A stretch of 64,000 nucleotides of DNA, taken from the NCBI GenBank assembly GCA_022825705.1, contig JAJDWH010000009.1, positions 186,001 to 250,000 of the forward strand, read 5' to 3'. The DNA is from Alphaproteobacteria bacterium. Lineage in GTDB: Bacteria > Pseudomonadota > Alphaproteobacteria > TMED109. Within the stretch, counting starts at the first letter, position 1, and each line of letters opens with the position of its first letter. Made by a program: the position numbers and the translations under genes. Below, piece after piece: positions 18,474 through 26,672 of the stretch. The notes under the pieces are model-generated. The model ran no database searches and had not been told where the DNA came from. It worked only from the letters and a program-made list of their open reading frames with translations.

Positions 18474-19496
18474 TCACACGCCCAGCGGGCGTGCAACCCC
18501 TGCGTTGTCGACCACGCGGGCGCGCACGTTTGGCAGGCTGGCCGCGACCGCCATGGCTGCCCGCTCGGGCATCACAGCGAATGCGGTAGCCAGGGCGTCT
18601 GCTTCGGTAGCTGTCGGTGCGATCACGGAAACGCTGCGGTGGCGATGGGCGGATCGGGTCGTAGCAGGATCAAAAATGTGATGCCACTTCCCTTCCGAAT
18701 CGAAGCGTGTGCCGTATCCGCCGGATGTAGCAATGGCTTCGTCGCCGAGCTGAACCGTCTCGATCAGCATCTCGCCATCGGGGTCGGGTATCCCGATCTG
18801 CCAACGGCGTCCATCGGGATGCTGCCCGATAGCACGTGTTTCACCCAATTCCGCGAGCACGTGCTGAAGCCCTCCTTCCCGGAGGCGGTTCGCTACGCGA
18901 TCGGTAATGAATCCCTGCGCAATTCCGTTCAGCGTTACTGCCATGCCGGGGCGCGCGAACCGAATGGTATCTGCCGCGGCATCGACACCCTGCCAGTTCA
19001 CAAGCGGACGGAGCCGATCCAGAGCGTCAAGTGAAGGCGGCAGACCGGTGCTCCGAAAGCTCTCGGCCGTGACGTCCCAGATAGGCTGCACCGTCGGATC
19101 GAAAGCGCCGCCGGTCAGTTCCGACATCCGGACGGATTCTTCCAGCAGATGTAGGAACTCCCGACCGGGTTTGTCGATCCGGCCGGTGCGGTTCAGTCGC
19201 GATATCGCCGATCCTGGCCGATAGAGACTGAACTCATCCTCGAGCGCATGAATGTCATCGGCGACCTGCGCGATCAGCGACCGGGCACGCACCGGATCAT
19301 CGCTGTACAGCACGATCCTCGCCGGTGACCCAAGAGCGACCCCGCTCCATTCGACGGCCTCAAGTTCTCGCGAACCGCCCAGAAGCAGTGCACCCCCTCC
19401 CAACGTGAGGCCGCCCGCAGTAGCACCGAGGATCGTGATGACGCGGCGGCGGCTTGTTCCGTTGGCGGCGCGTGCCGGGATGCGTCGTGAAGCCAT
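18474..19496 (-). CDS. apbE: FAD:protein FMN transferase (ApbE)
   Basis: 340 residues from ATG at 19496 with AAGGA before it. A Tat-like SRRRVITILGATAGG lies near the N-terminus (the earlier in-frame start would extend into the pump gene). ApbE core: EDEFSLYRPGSAISRLNR, SVRMSELTGGAFDPTVQPIW, GIAQGFITDRVANRLRE, LAELGETRAIG and TSGGYGTRF...HHIFDPATTRSAH, the last holding the metal/FAD site. ApbE attaches FMN to Thr/Ser of exported redox proteins. It follows the RND pump gene by 7 bases, an unusual partner; no flavinylation target is encoded beside it. Confidence 0.9.
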   Translation of the reverse strand: MASRRIPARAANGTSRRRVITILGATAGGLTLGGGALLLGGSRELEAVEWSGVALGSPARIVLYSDDPVRARSLIAQVADDIHALEDEFSLYRPGSAISRLNRTGRIDKPGREFLHLLEESVRMSELTGGAFDPTVQPIWDVTAESFRSTGLPPSLDALDRLRPLVNWQGVDAAADTIRFARPGMAVTLNGIAQGFITDRVANRLREGGLQHVLAELGETRAIGQHPDGRRWQIGIPDPDGEMLIETVQLGDEAIATSGGYGTRFDSEGKWHHIFDPATTRSAHRHRSVSVIAPTATEADALATAFAVMPERAAMAVAASLPNVRARVVDNAGVARPLGV

Positions 19497-19503
19497 GAAT
19501 TCC

Positions 19504-22500
19504 TTACACCTCCGACGGCTGGGGCGCGTGTATGGGCGGCAGGACGTCCGATTCCGGCTCCGCCACGCGCTGCTGGGTGGCCGGTTTGGATTCACCTGCG
19601 ACGAAGATTCGAAGCATGGGCGGAACAATAATCAATGTGATCAGTGCTGACAGGGTCAGGCCCCCAACGACCACTGAACCCAGGCCCCGATAGAGCTCGG
19701 AGCCGGCGCCGGGGAAGAGGATCAGGGGCATCATCCCCGCGACCGTGGTCAGCGTGGACATGAAGATCGGGCGCACCCGGTTACGGGTGGCCTCGACAAT
19801 CGCCGGTTGCGGCTGCATGCCCTCGTGGCGGATGTGCAGCAACGACTGGTGCACGAGCAGGATGGCGTTGTTCACCACGATGCCGATCAGGATGACGAAT
19901 CCGAGCATCGTCAGCATGTCGAGCGGCTGGACCGTGTAGAAGTTCAGGATCCAGAGCCCGATCACCCCGCCTGCCGTTGCCGGCGGTACGGACAGCATGA
20001 TCACGAATGGATAGAGGAAGCTAGAAAACAGGACCGCCATCAGCAGATAAACGATCACCACCGCCACGATGAGATTCCCCACCATCGCGTTCCACGTCTG
20101 GGTAAGTTCGTCCGCGGTTCCGGAAATCGCGATCTTCACCCCGGCGGGCAGCCCCTGGCCCTCTAACGGGCCGACGACTTCGGCAGCCACCTTGTCGATC
20201 GCGGCTTCGAGCGGGATTTGGTCAGAGGGTCGCAGCTGGAGCGTAATCGTGCGTTCCCGCTCGATGTGCCGGATTTCCGTGGGGCCTGACGTCACCACGA
20301 CATCGGCAACCGAGCTTACCGGGAGAATCTCCCCGCTTTGGGTCACGACCGGCAGGGTCTCGATGCCTTGCGTGTGATCGATGTCGTTCTGCGGGCCCTG
20401 CAGCGTCAGGTCAAGCCGCTCCGAATTCACGGTGATTTCGGCAACGCGGAGCCCGGAATTGAAAGCATCGACGCTCATGGCGAGTTCGCGAGCCGTCACG
20501 CCATTGTCCGACAGGCGTACCCGGTCCGGGCGGACCTGCACCTCAGGCGATCCCAGATCGAGCCCGGGGATCGGACGCATCTGGTTGCCTTGCTCGCGCG
20601 GGAATCCTTGGCCGATCAGGCCAGCGGCCTGCTGCGCCACCGCCACGACGTTTTCAAGGGAGGGTCCGCTGATATCGATATCAATCGCACGCCCGCCCCC
20701 AAAGCCACGCTGAAACAAGCTCGGCTGAGTAAAGAAGCCGAACGTGCCCGGTTCGCCGAACAACGACCGGGTCAACACCGGAATGAGCTCGCGAACCCGC
20801 GTTTCCTGCATCGCGCTGGCGCCGAAGAACGTTCGACCGTCGCGAATGGCCACAAAGAAGTAGTTTTTGATCTTGGGCGGTTGACCGGGTTCCGCCTCGG
20901 GACCGGTCTCGCTTGCCCAGAGCGGCCGAACCGGAACCTCCACTCGCTCCGCAATCTCGGTAAGCGTTTCGAGATTGTAGCCAGGGGGCGGGAGCATTAC
21001 GCCGAATATCAGGTTTCGGTTGCCTTCCGGCAGATACTCCAACTTCGGCAGGAGCTGCCAGCTCACGAACAGCGCCACCGCCGCGACACTCAACGCAATC
21101 GCCGCCGAAGCAATCCGGGAACGGAGGACCAGCGTCACGTATCCAGTGAAGAAGCGCGCCACCAAGCGCGGAATCCAGTCGATGGGGCCAAGGCTGATCC
21201 GGCGGTATCCCCGGCCCGGGCCAAGCAGCCAAGTCGCCAGCGCGGGAATAACCGTCACCGATACCAGCAAGGACATCAGGACAGCCACCGAGATCGCCAC
21301 GGCGATGTCGCGGAACAGCTGTCCGGCTTCAAGTTGCATGACGAGGATCGGAATGAAGACCAGTACCGTCGTGAGCGCGGACACCATCACGGCCGACCAG
21401 ACTTGGCGGGTGCCGTCATGAGCCGCCTCCGGCCCCGAGCGACCACCCTCCCTGTGGCGGTAGATGTTCTCCAGCACCACGATGGCCGCGTCGACGACCA
21501 TGCCGACGGCAAACGCAATGCCGGCCAGCGAAATCACGTTGAGCGAACGTCCCAGCGCCGCCATCGCGACGAAGGAAGCCACGACCGACACCGGGATAGC
21601 GAGGCCGATAATGACTGTCGCGCGCCAGGAACGAAGGAACAGAAGCAGGACCACCACGGCGAGCAACCCGCCGATCCAGATGTTCTGGCGGACCAGTTCG
21701 ATCGCCGAATCGATATAGATGGTTTCGTCGTACACCTGCCGCATCGTGAGGCCCACGCTCGGCAGGGCGAACTCGTTCAGTTCGTCGATCGCGTCCCGCA
21801 CTCCGTCCATGGTGTCGATGATGTTGGCGCCGCTCTGACGCATCGCGTTCACGGCAAGCGCCGACTCCCCGAGGAAGCGGATATCGGCGCGCGGGGTCTT
21901 GTACCCGAAGTCGACGTCGGCGATATCGCCGACCCGGGTGCGTCCGATACGTCCGGTATCCGTTTCGTCGGTCACCAACACCACGTCCCGAACCTGCTCG
22001 GGGGTCTGGAGTTCGCCCTCGGCCCGAACGACATAGCGGCGCTTGCCCTCGTCGACATCCCCGGCGGACACCGAAGCGTTGGCGAGGCGCAGCGAATCCA
22101 CCACCGCCGGAACCGTGAGGTGATGGGTGGCGAGCTGTTCTGGTTGCACGGTGACCTGCAACTCGCGCTGCGTGCCGCCGTACAGGTTGGTCCGCGCGAC
22201 GCCGGGAACCCGCTCCAAGCGGTCCTGGATCACGTCCTCGACGTAATCGCCATACGTCGAGATGGCACGCTCATTGCCTTCGGTGCGGGTGAGAATGAAC
22301 CACGCGACCGCGTTGTCATCGAGACCGGCGGTATCGAGCTGCGGTTCGCCGGCATCATCCGGGTAGTCGTCAATCTGGTTGAGCCGGTTGGAGACCAGAA
22401 GGAGCGCCCGGTCCATGTTGATCCCAACGTTGAACTCGAGCTTCACCTCGGCTTGCCCGTCGCGCGAGGTGCTCTCCATGCGTTCGAGCCCCTCCAGACC

Positions 22501-22716
22501 TCTGAGCACCTCTTCCTGGCGATTGACGATCTCGCGCTCGATTTCGTACGGGCTGGCGCCGTACCACCAGGTCGTCACCGAGATCACCGGCGTAAACACG
22601 TCGGGCGCCAGCTGGATCGGGATCCGGGTGAGGGCCAGAAAGCCCAGCACCACGATCATGACGACCAGCGCTAGGACCGCGATCGGCTTCTCGATGGAAA
22701 GGCGGATGAGGTTCAT
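19504..22716 (-). CDS. RND-family efflux transporter, inner-membrane pump
   Basis: 1,070 residues, AcrB/MexB-like hydrophobe/amphiphile efflux fold: first helix IEKPIAVLALVVMIVVLGF, two large periplasmic loops, and the central GMVVDAAIVVLENIYRHREGG helix, which carries one Asp where AcrB has two. C-terminal half repeats the pattern with GIVVNNAILLVHQSL. It exports hydrophobic compounds with an adaptor and an outer-membrane channel using the proton gradient. The adaptor gene overlaps by four bases (ATGA). No outer-membrane channel gene is present in the window. Confidence 0.92.
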   Translation of the reverse strand: MNLIRLSIEKPIAVLALVVMIVVLGFLALTRIPIQLAPDVFTPVISVTTWWYGASPYEIEREIVNRQEEVLRGLEGLERMESTSRDGQAEVKLEFNVGINMDRALLLVSNRLNQIDDYPDDAGEPQLDTAGLDDNAVAWFILTRTEGNERAISTYGDYVEDVIQDRLERVPGVARTNLYGGTQRELQVTVQPEQLATHHLTVPAVVDSLRLANASVSAGDVDEGKRRYVVRAEGELQTPEQVRDVVLVTDETDTGRIGRTRVGDIADVDFGYKTPRADIRFLGESALAVNAMRQSGANIIDTMDGVRDAIDELNEFALPSVGLTMRQVYDETIYIDSAIELVRQNIWIGGLLAVVVLLLFLRSWRATVIIGLAIPVSVVASFVAMAALGRSLNVISLAGIAFAVGMVVDAAIVVLENIYRHREGGRSGPEAAHDGTRQVWSAVMVSALTTVLVFIPILVMQLEAGQLFRDIAVAISVAVLMSLLVSVTVIPALATWLLGPGRGYRRISLGPIDWIPRLVARFFTGYVTLVLRSRIASAAIALSVAAVALFVSWQLLPKLEYLPEGNRNLIFGVMLPPPGYNLETLTEIAERVEVPVRPLWASETGPEAEPGQPPKIKNYFFVAIRDGRTFFGASAMQETRVRELIPVLTRSLFGEPGTFGFFTQPSLFQRGFGGGRAIDIDISGPSLENVVAVAQQAAGLIGQGFPREQGNQMRPIPGLDLGSPEVQVRPDRVRLSDNGVTARELAMSVDAFNSGLRVAEITVNSERLDLTLQGPQNDIDHTQGIETLPVVTQSGEILPVSSVADVVVTSGPTEIRHIERERTITLQLRPSDQIPLEAAIDKVAAEVVGPLEGQGLPAGVKIAISGTADELTQTWNAMVGNLIVAVVIVYLLMAVLFSSFLYPFVIMLSVPPATAGGVIGLWILNFYTVQPLDMLTMLGFVILIGIVVNNAILLVHQSLLHIRHEGMQPQPAIVEATRNRVRPIFMSTLTTVAGMMPLILFPGAGSELYRGLGSVVVGGLTLSALITLIIVPPMLRIFVAGESKPATQQRVAEPESDVLPPIHAPQPSEV

Positions 22717-23906
22717 TGGGCGGATTCTTTCGCGTCGTCCGGTGTCGCGGCGGCCTCTGCGACTGCCTCCGACTGGTCTCCCTGCCCACCTTCGGCGGGT
22801 GGGGCTACTGCCACCGCCTGGCCTGGAAGCAGACGCTCGTTGCCGCGGACGACCGCGACCTCGCCGGGTTGCACGCCGGACAGCACCACGAACCGGTCTC
22901 CCACCGCATCGCCCAGCTGTACCGGGCGAACCTCCGCCTTGCCGTCGACGACGACATACACCACCGAGATGCCCCGCCGCTGCAGGATGGCGTCCTTATG
23001 AACCGTTGGCAGCACGGCGGTGTCACTGATGGGAACGTGCACCGTAACGCCCTCGCCGATTGGGGGAACGTGCTGCAACTCGGCAAGTTCTGGAACCAGT
23101 CGCACCCGCCGCGTGCGGGTCCGCGGATTCTCGACCGTACCGACCGCGCGCACCGTCGTCCCGATGGATTCGCCGGACGCGCGCGTCACCTCGATCCTCG
23201 CGCCCGGATTCAGAGCGGCAACCCGCTGTGATGGAACGTCCGCCTCGATCTCGAGGGCCTTCTCGCTGACCAACGTGACCACCGGCCCGCCGGGCTGTAC
23301 TGCCTCGCCGAGATCTGCATGGCGCTCCTCGACCACTCCGTCGAACGGCGCGACGACGGTGCCTCTCGCGAAGTCATCCTCCGCGGTGTCCAGCCGCGCA
23401 TTGGCCTCTTCGAGGGCCGCCAGGGCAACCTGAACCTGCGCCGCCGCGATGTCCGCTTCGCCCCGGGCGTCATCTCGCTGCGCCTGACTGAACGCCGTGG
23501 ATTCGCGCAGGCCCTCGGCCCGCTCCAATCGCCGCTGGGCCAGTTCCGCCCGCGCACGTGCCACGGCCAGCCCTGCCTCACTCTGAGCGACGCTCGCTTT
23601 CGCCTGCTGGACCTGCCAGCGCAGACGGTCGATATCGAGCACCGCAATGATGTCGCCCACGGCCAACCGATCACCGATGTTGACCGGAATCTCGGTTACA
23701 TGACTCGCGAGCAACGCCGGCACGACAGCCTCGAACAGTGTCACGAAGCGACCGATGGTCGGAGCCGTCTGATCGACGGCTTCCGCCGTCACCTTGTCAG
23801 TCCCCACCACAGCGGGTTGCTGCGCCGAAGCCGGCGACGCTGCCCACACCAATGCTCCTGCCACAAGCAGACAGCGAGCGGTTCCTGCGACACACCGAAT
23901 CCACAT
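22713..23906 (-). CDS. RND efflux periplasmic adaptor
   Basis: About 397 residues from ATG at 23906 (a GTG directly before is equally possible); this start gives a signal peptide CLLVAGALVWAASPASA-QQ, whereas the longer frame adds 82 unlikely residues that overlap the glycosylase gene. Domains: lipoyl/barrel-sandwich (VPVNIGDRLAVGDIIAVLD-like), long coiled-coil hairpin rich in Ala/Glu/Arg (about 125-190), second lipoyl half GTVVAPFDGVVEERHADLGEAVQPG, then beta-barrel. Low-complexity tail. It bridges the RND pump to an outer channel. Confidence 0.88.
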   Translation of the reverse strand: MWIRCVAGTARCLLVAGALVWAASPASAQQPAVVGTDKVTAEAVDQTAPTIGRFVTLFEAVVPALLASHVTEIPVNIGDRLAVGDIIAVLDIDRLRWQVQQAKASVAQSEAGLAVARARAELAQRRLERAEGLRESTAFSQAQRDDARGEADIAAAQVQVALAALEEANARLDTAEDDFARGTVVAPFDGVVEERHADLGEAVQPGGPVVTLVSEKALEIEADVPSQRVAALNPGARIEVTRASGESIGTTVRAVGTVENPRTRTRRVRLVPELAELQHVPPIGEGVTVHVPISDTAVLPTVHKDAILQRRGISVVYVVVDGKAEVRPVQLGDAVGDRFVVLSGVQPGEVAVVRGNERLLPGQAVAVAPPAEGGQGDQSEAVAEAAATPDDAKESAQ

Positions 23907-23979
23907 CACCAGCAAACCCCAACTTCTCGATACGTGCGGGCGCGGCGACGCCGCGCCCAGGCTGGCCACATGCCTAACG

Positions 23980-24618
23980 CTAGTAGGCGACTGGAACCGG
24001 GTCCAAGTGGCGCCAAAGATGCCATGTAGCGCAGGAACGCCATGGTTCCCACTGCTCGCCGAACTGTTCAGCCGCCGAGCGCTTGCCCTTCTCACTACCA
24101 TACAACTCACTGAGCGCGCGTAGAAGCCCAAGGTCGTCCACCGGAAAGACATCGGGACGCAGCAGGCAGAAGATCAGGAACATCTCCGCTGTCCAGCGGC
24201 CGATCCCGCGACGCTCGGTGAGAACGGAAATGACCTCCGCATCGGTGAGTTCGGGCCAGTGAACACGGCGGCCCGCTCGGGACGCGAACCAGGTCGCCAG
24301 TTCCATGATGTATTCAGCCTTGCGCGCGGACAGGCCGACATCCCGCAACTCCGTCAGGTCGGAGGCTGACACCCGTTGGTGGGAGACCCGCCCCAGGCGC
24401 TCTTCGAGCCGCAGCCACACGGCATGCGCGGCCTTCACCGAAATTTGCTGACCGACGATCGACCGGGCCAGGCACTGGAAGGCGTTGCCTCGGGACTTGA
24501 GCGCCATGCCCTGCGAGGCGCCGATGACCCGCCGCAGCACCGGATCGCGCCGGGCCAGCGCTCGGGTGGCCTGATCCCACCATTCGGGCACGGTGCCCCG
24601 GGCCGGAACCCTGCTCAA
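23980..24618 (-). CDS. alkA: DNA-3-methyladenine glycosylase II
   Basis: 212 residues from a TTG at 24618, two bases after the stop of the upstream gene and 10 bases after GGAGG; an ATG at 24687 would overlap that gene by 67 bases. HhH-GPD superfamily: SRGNAFQCLARSIVGQQISVKAA, LRDVGLSARKAEYI and LTERRGIGRWTAEMFLIF (helix-hairpin-helix), then VFPVDDLGLLRA containing the catalytic Asp. It removes alkylated purines from DNA. Being last in the MoxR-type operon is probably incidental. Confidence 0.9.
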   Translation of the reverse strand: MSRVPARGTVPEWWDQATRALARRDPVLRRVIGASQGMALKSRGNAFQCLARSIVGQQISVKAAHAVWLRLEERLGRVSHQRVSASDLTELRDVGLSARKAEYIMELATWFASRAGRRVHWPELTDAEVISVLTERRGIGRWTAEMFLIFCLLRPDVFPVDDLGLLRALSELYGSEKGKRSAAEQFGEQWEPWRSCATWHLWRHLDPVPVAY

Positions 24619-24620
24619 GG

Positions 24621-26666
24621 CTACTGCGCCTCCCGATGCCACGCGAGAAAGAGCGCCCCTATCGCCAATGCGAGGAGAACCGGCCACGGCAGTAGCGGTG
24701 ACTGGGCGAGGCCCGTCACCGTATGACGGCCATGACGCCGCAGGCCGAGCCAGCTGTCGCCAGCCGCTGTCTGCCCGGCGGTCACCGGCCGGAACGGCGG
24801 CGGACCGCCGTGATCCACCAGCCAGAAAACCCCGCCGCCCGTGGTGCCGACGAATGCTTCGAGCGGTCCGGGATCTGCCCGCATTTCCGTCAGTTCCAGC
24901 GCATCAGCTGCTCCGACCAGTGCCGTTGCGCTCAGGTTGCCCCCCTGCAACGTCCACAATCCGGGTTCGTTGGCCTCGAACGACGCGATCGCGGTTCCGG
25001 CCGCGGCAGGCCCCAGCGGGACCGCCATAGAAGCGCCGGACGGCGCCACCGCCGTAATCTCGTGGAGCGGGGTGTCCACGCTCCGGTAGAGGACATCGAT
25101 ACGCCGATCGGACACTGTCGCCTTCAGGAGATGTTCCTCGAGGTCCGGCTCCTTCATCAGCCAGTGCACGACTCGGCGCAACAGCTCCGCCCTCGGTCCG
25201 CCGCCAGGACCCGGCCGGGTCCAGACCCAGGACTGATCCGAGAGAAGCTGCGCCACCCTGCCTTCGCCGACACGGCTCATCTGCAGCAGTGGCCATCCGT
25301 CGGCGCCCCACATTAAGGACTCACCCTTCACCGGCATGCCCCGCACCATCCGGTACCAGGGGCCCCAGTCGGCGGCGCCTGCGGTGAGGCCCGCTGTCAC
25401 GGGGTGGTTTTGCCCGGCCTCCGAGAGCTCCGGCACAAAGGGGCGCTCGATGACTTCCCCGGCCGGCAGGGTCGGGAGAATTTCCCGCAACGGCGTGTTC
25501 ACGAGGCTGAAGCGACCAGCGTAGCTGGGCCCGGCAATGTCGAGGAGCGCCCCGCCGCGGACCACGTACTCGGCGATGTTCGAAAGGTACTGCGGCGGCA
25601 GGATGCCGCGCAGGTGATACCGATCAAAGATCACGAGGTGGAAATCGTCGAGATTGGCGTCGAACAGCTCACGGGCCGGGAACGGGATCAGGGACAGCTC
25701 CTGCACCGGGGTGGCATCCTGCTTGGTGGGCGGTCGCAAGATCGTGAAATGCACCAGGTCGACCGCGGGGTCCGCCTGCAGCAGGTTCCGCCAGTGCCGC
25801 AGACCCATGCTGGGTTCGCCGGAGACCAGCATCACGCGGAGCCGATCGCGGACAGCGTTCACATGGATGACGACCCGGTTGTTGTCGGGCGTGAGCTCGT
25901 CGGGAATAGCTGCCACCTCCAGCGCCACGGCGACCACGCCCGCCCGCTCCAGCGGCAGCTCGAATTCCGTGGGCGTCCCCACTTGCAGCACCCGCTCCGC
26001 AACGTGCCCTCCCGGCACGGTGATGCGGACGGGTTCGGCCTGCCCCACAGCCGCTTCATCTAGCAGCGTGACCCGAAATTTCACGGCCTCGCCGACGATG
26101 CCGTATCGCGGAGCCCCATCGACTACCAGGCGCCGGTCCCGTTCGCCGGGCGCCCCGGTCAGCAGGGCGTGCACCGGGGCGTCGAATCCCAGTGCCGACC
26201 CGTCTTCCGGCACGTCATGCACCTGTCCGTCGGTGACCAGCACCACGCCGGCAACACCGTCCGGCGGCACGTCCGCGACGGCCGAACGCACGGCAGCAAA
26301 CAGGTTTGTTCCGGGGCCGCCGCTAGCCACCGTCACGGCCCGCACCTCGAGGCCCTCGTCGTCGGCCAATTCGTCCTGGATCACCTGCACTGCCGACGAC
26401 GTCGCCTCCGCACGGTCCCCCAGCTGCTGGCTTGGACTGGCGTCCGCCACCACCAGCACGACGTCGGCGAGTTCGGTCCGTTGCTCTGCGGTTACTGTCG
26501 GGCGTGCGATCGCGAAGAGCAGGGCCGCAGCTGCCAGCGCCCGAAAGCCGATCCCGGACGACCGCTTTCGAAGACCCAGTCCGAGGACCGCCGCGGTGGC
26601 CGCTGCCATGACCGCGAACAGGCTCCATGGCAACAGCGGAGCGAATGTCAGCGTGTACCCGTCCAT
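24621..26666 (-). CDS. Membrane protein with vWA-like and glutamine-amidotransferase-like regions
   Basis: 681 residues. Two N-terminal helices (about 12-30 and 40-55) and a hydrophobic C-terminal helix near LLPWPVLLALAIGALFLAW. Between them: a vWA-like strand (DVVLVVADASPSQQLGD, then GVAGVVLVTDGQVHD), Ig-like sequence, and a class I glutamine-amidotransferase-like domain (LRVMLVSGEPSMGLRHWRN, HLVIFDRYHLRGILPP, GGALLDIAGPSYAG) that lacks the catalytic Cys. This architecture follows BatA/DUF4159 genes in many proteobacteria; its role is unknown. Six bases follow the upstream stop. Confidence 0.75.
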   Translation of the reverse strand: MDGYTLTFAPLLPWSLFAVMAAATAAVLGLGLRKRSSGIGFRALAAAALLFAIARPTVTAEQRTELADVVLVVADASPSQQLGDRAEATSSAVQVIQDELADDEGLEVRAVTVASGGPGTNLFAAVRSAVADVPPDGVAGVVLVTDGQVHDVPEDGSALGFDAPVHALLTGAPGERDRRLVVDGAPRYGIVGEAVKFRVTLLDEAAVGQAEPVRITVPGGHVAERVLQVGTPTEFELPLERAGVVAVALEVAAIPDELTPDNNRVVIHVNAVRDRLRVMLVSGEPSMGLRHWRNLLQADPAVDLVHFTILRPPTKQDATPVQELSLIPFPARELFDANLDDFHLVIFDRYHLRGILPPQYLSNIAEYVVRGGALLDIAGPSYAGRFSLVNTPLREILPTLPAGEVIERPFVPELSEAGQNHPVTAGLTAGAADWGPWYRMVRGMPVKGESLMWGADGWPLLQMSRVGEGRVAQLLSDQSWVWTRPGPGGGPRAELLRRVVHWLMKEPDLEEHLLKATVSDRRIDVLYRSVDTPLHEITAVAPSGASMAVPLGPAAAGTAIASFEANEPGLWTLQGGNLSATALVGAADALELTEMRADPGPLEAFVGTTGGGVFWLVDHGGPPPFRPVTAGQTAAGDSWLGLRRHGRHTVTGLAQSPLLPWPVLLALAIGALFLAWHREAQ

Positions 26667-26672
26667 CGGGAT

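Noticed and set aside
20338-22674. 778-codon plus-strand open frame
   Set aside because: It is antisense to the RND pump, has no domain and strongly skewed composition; an artefact of high GC.
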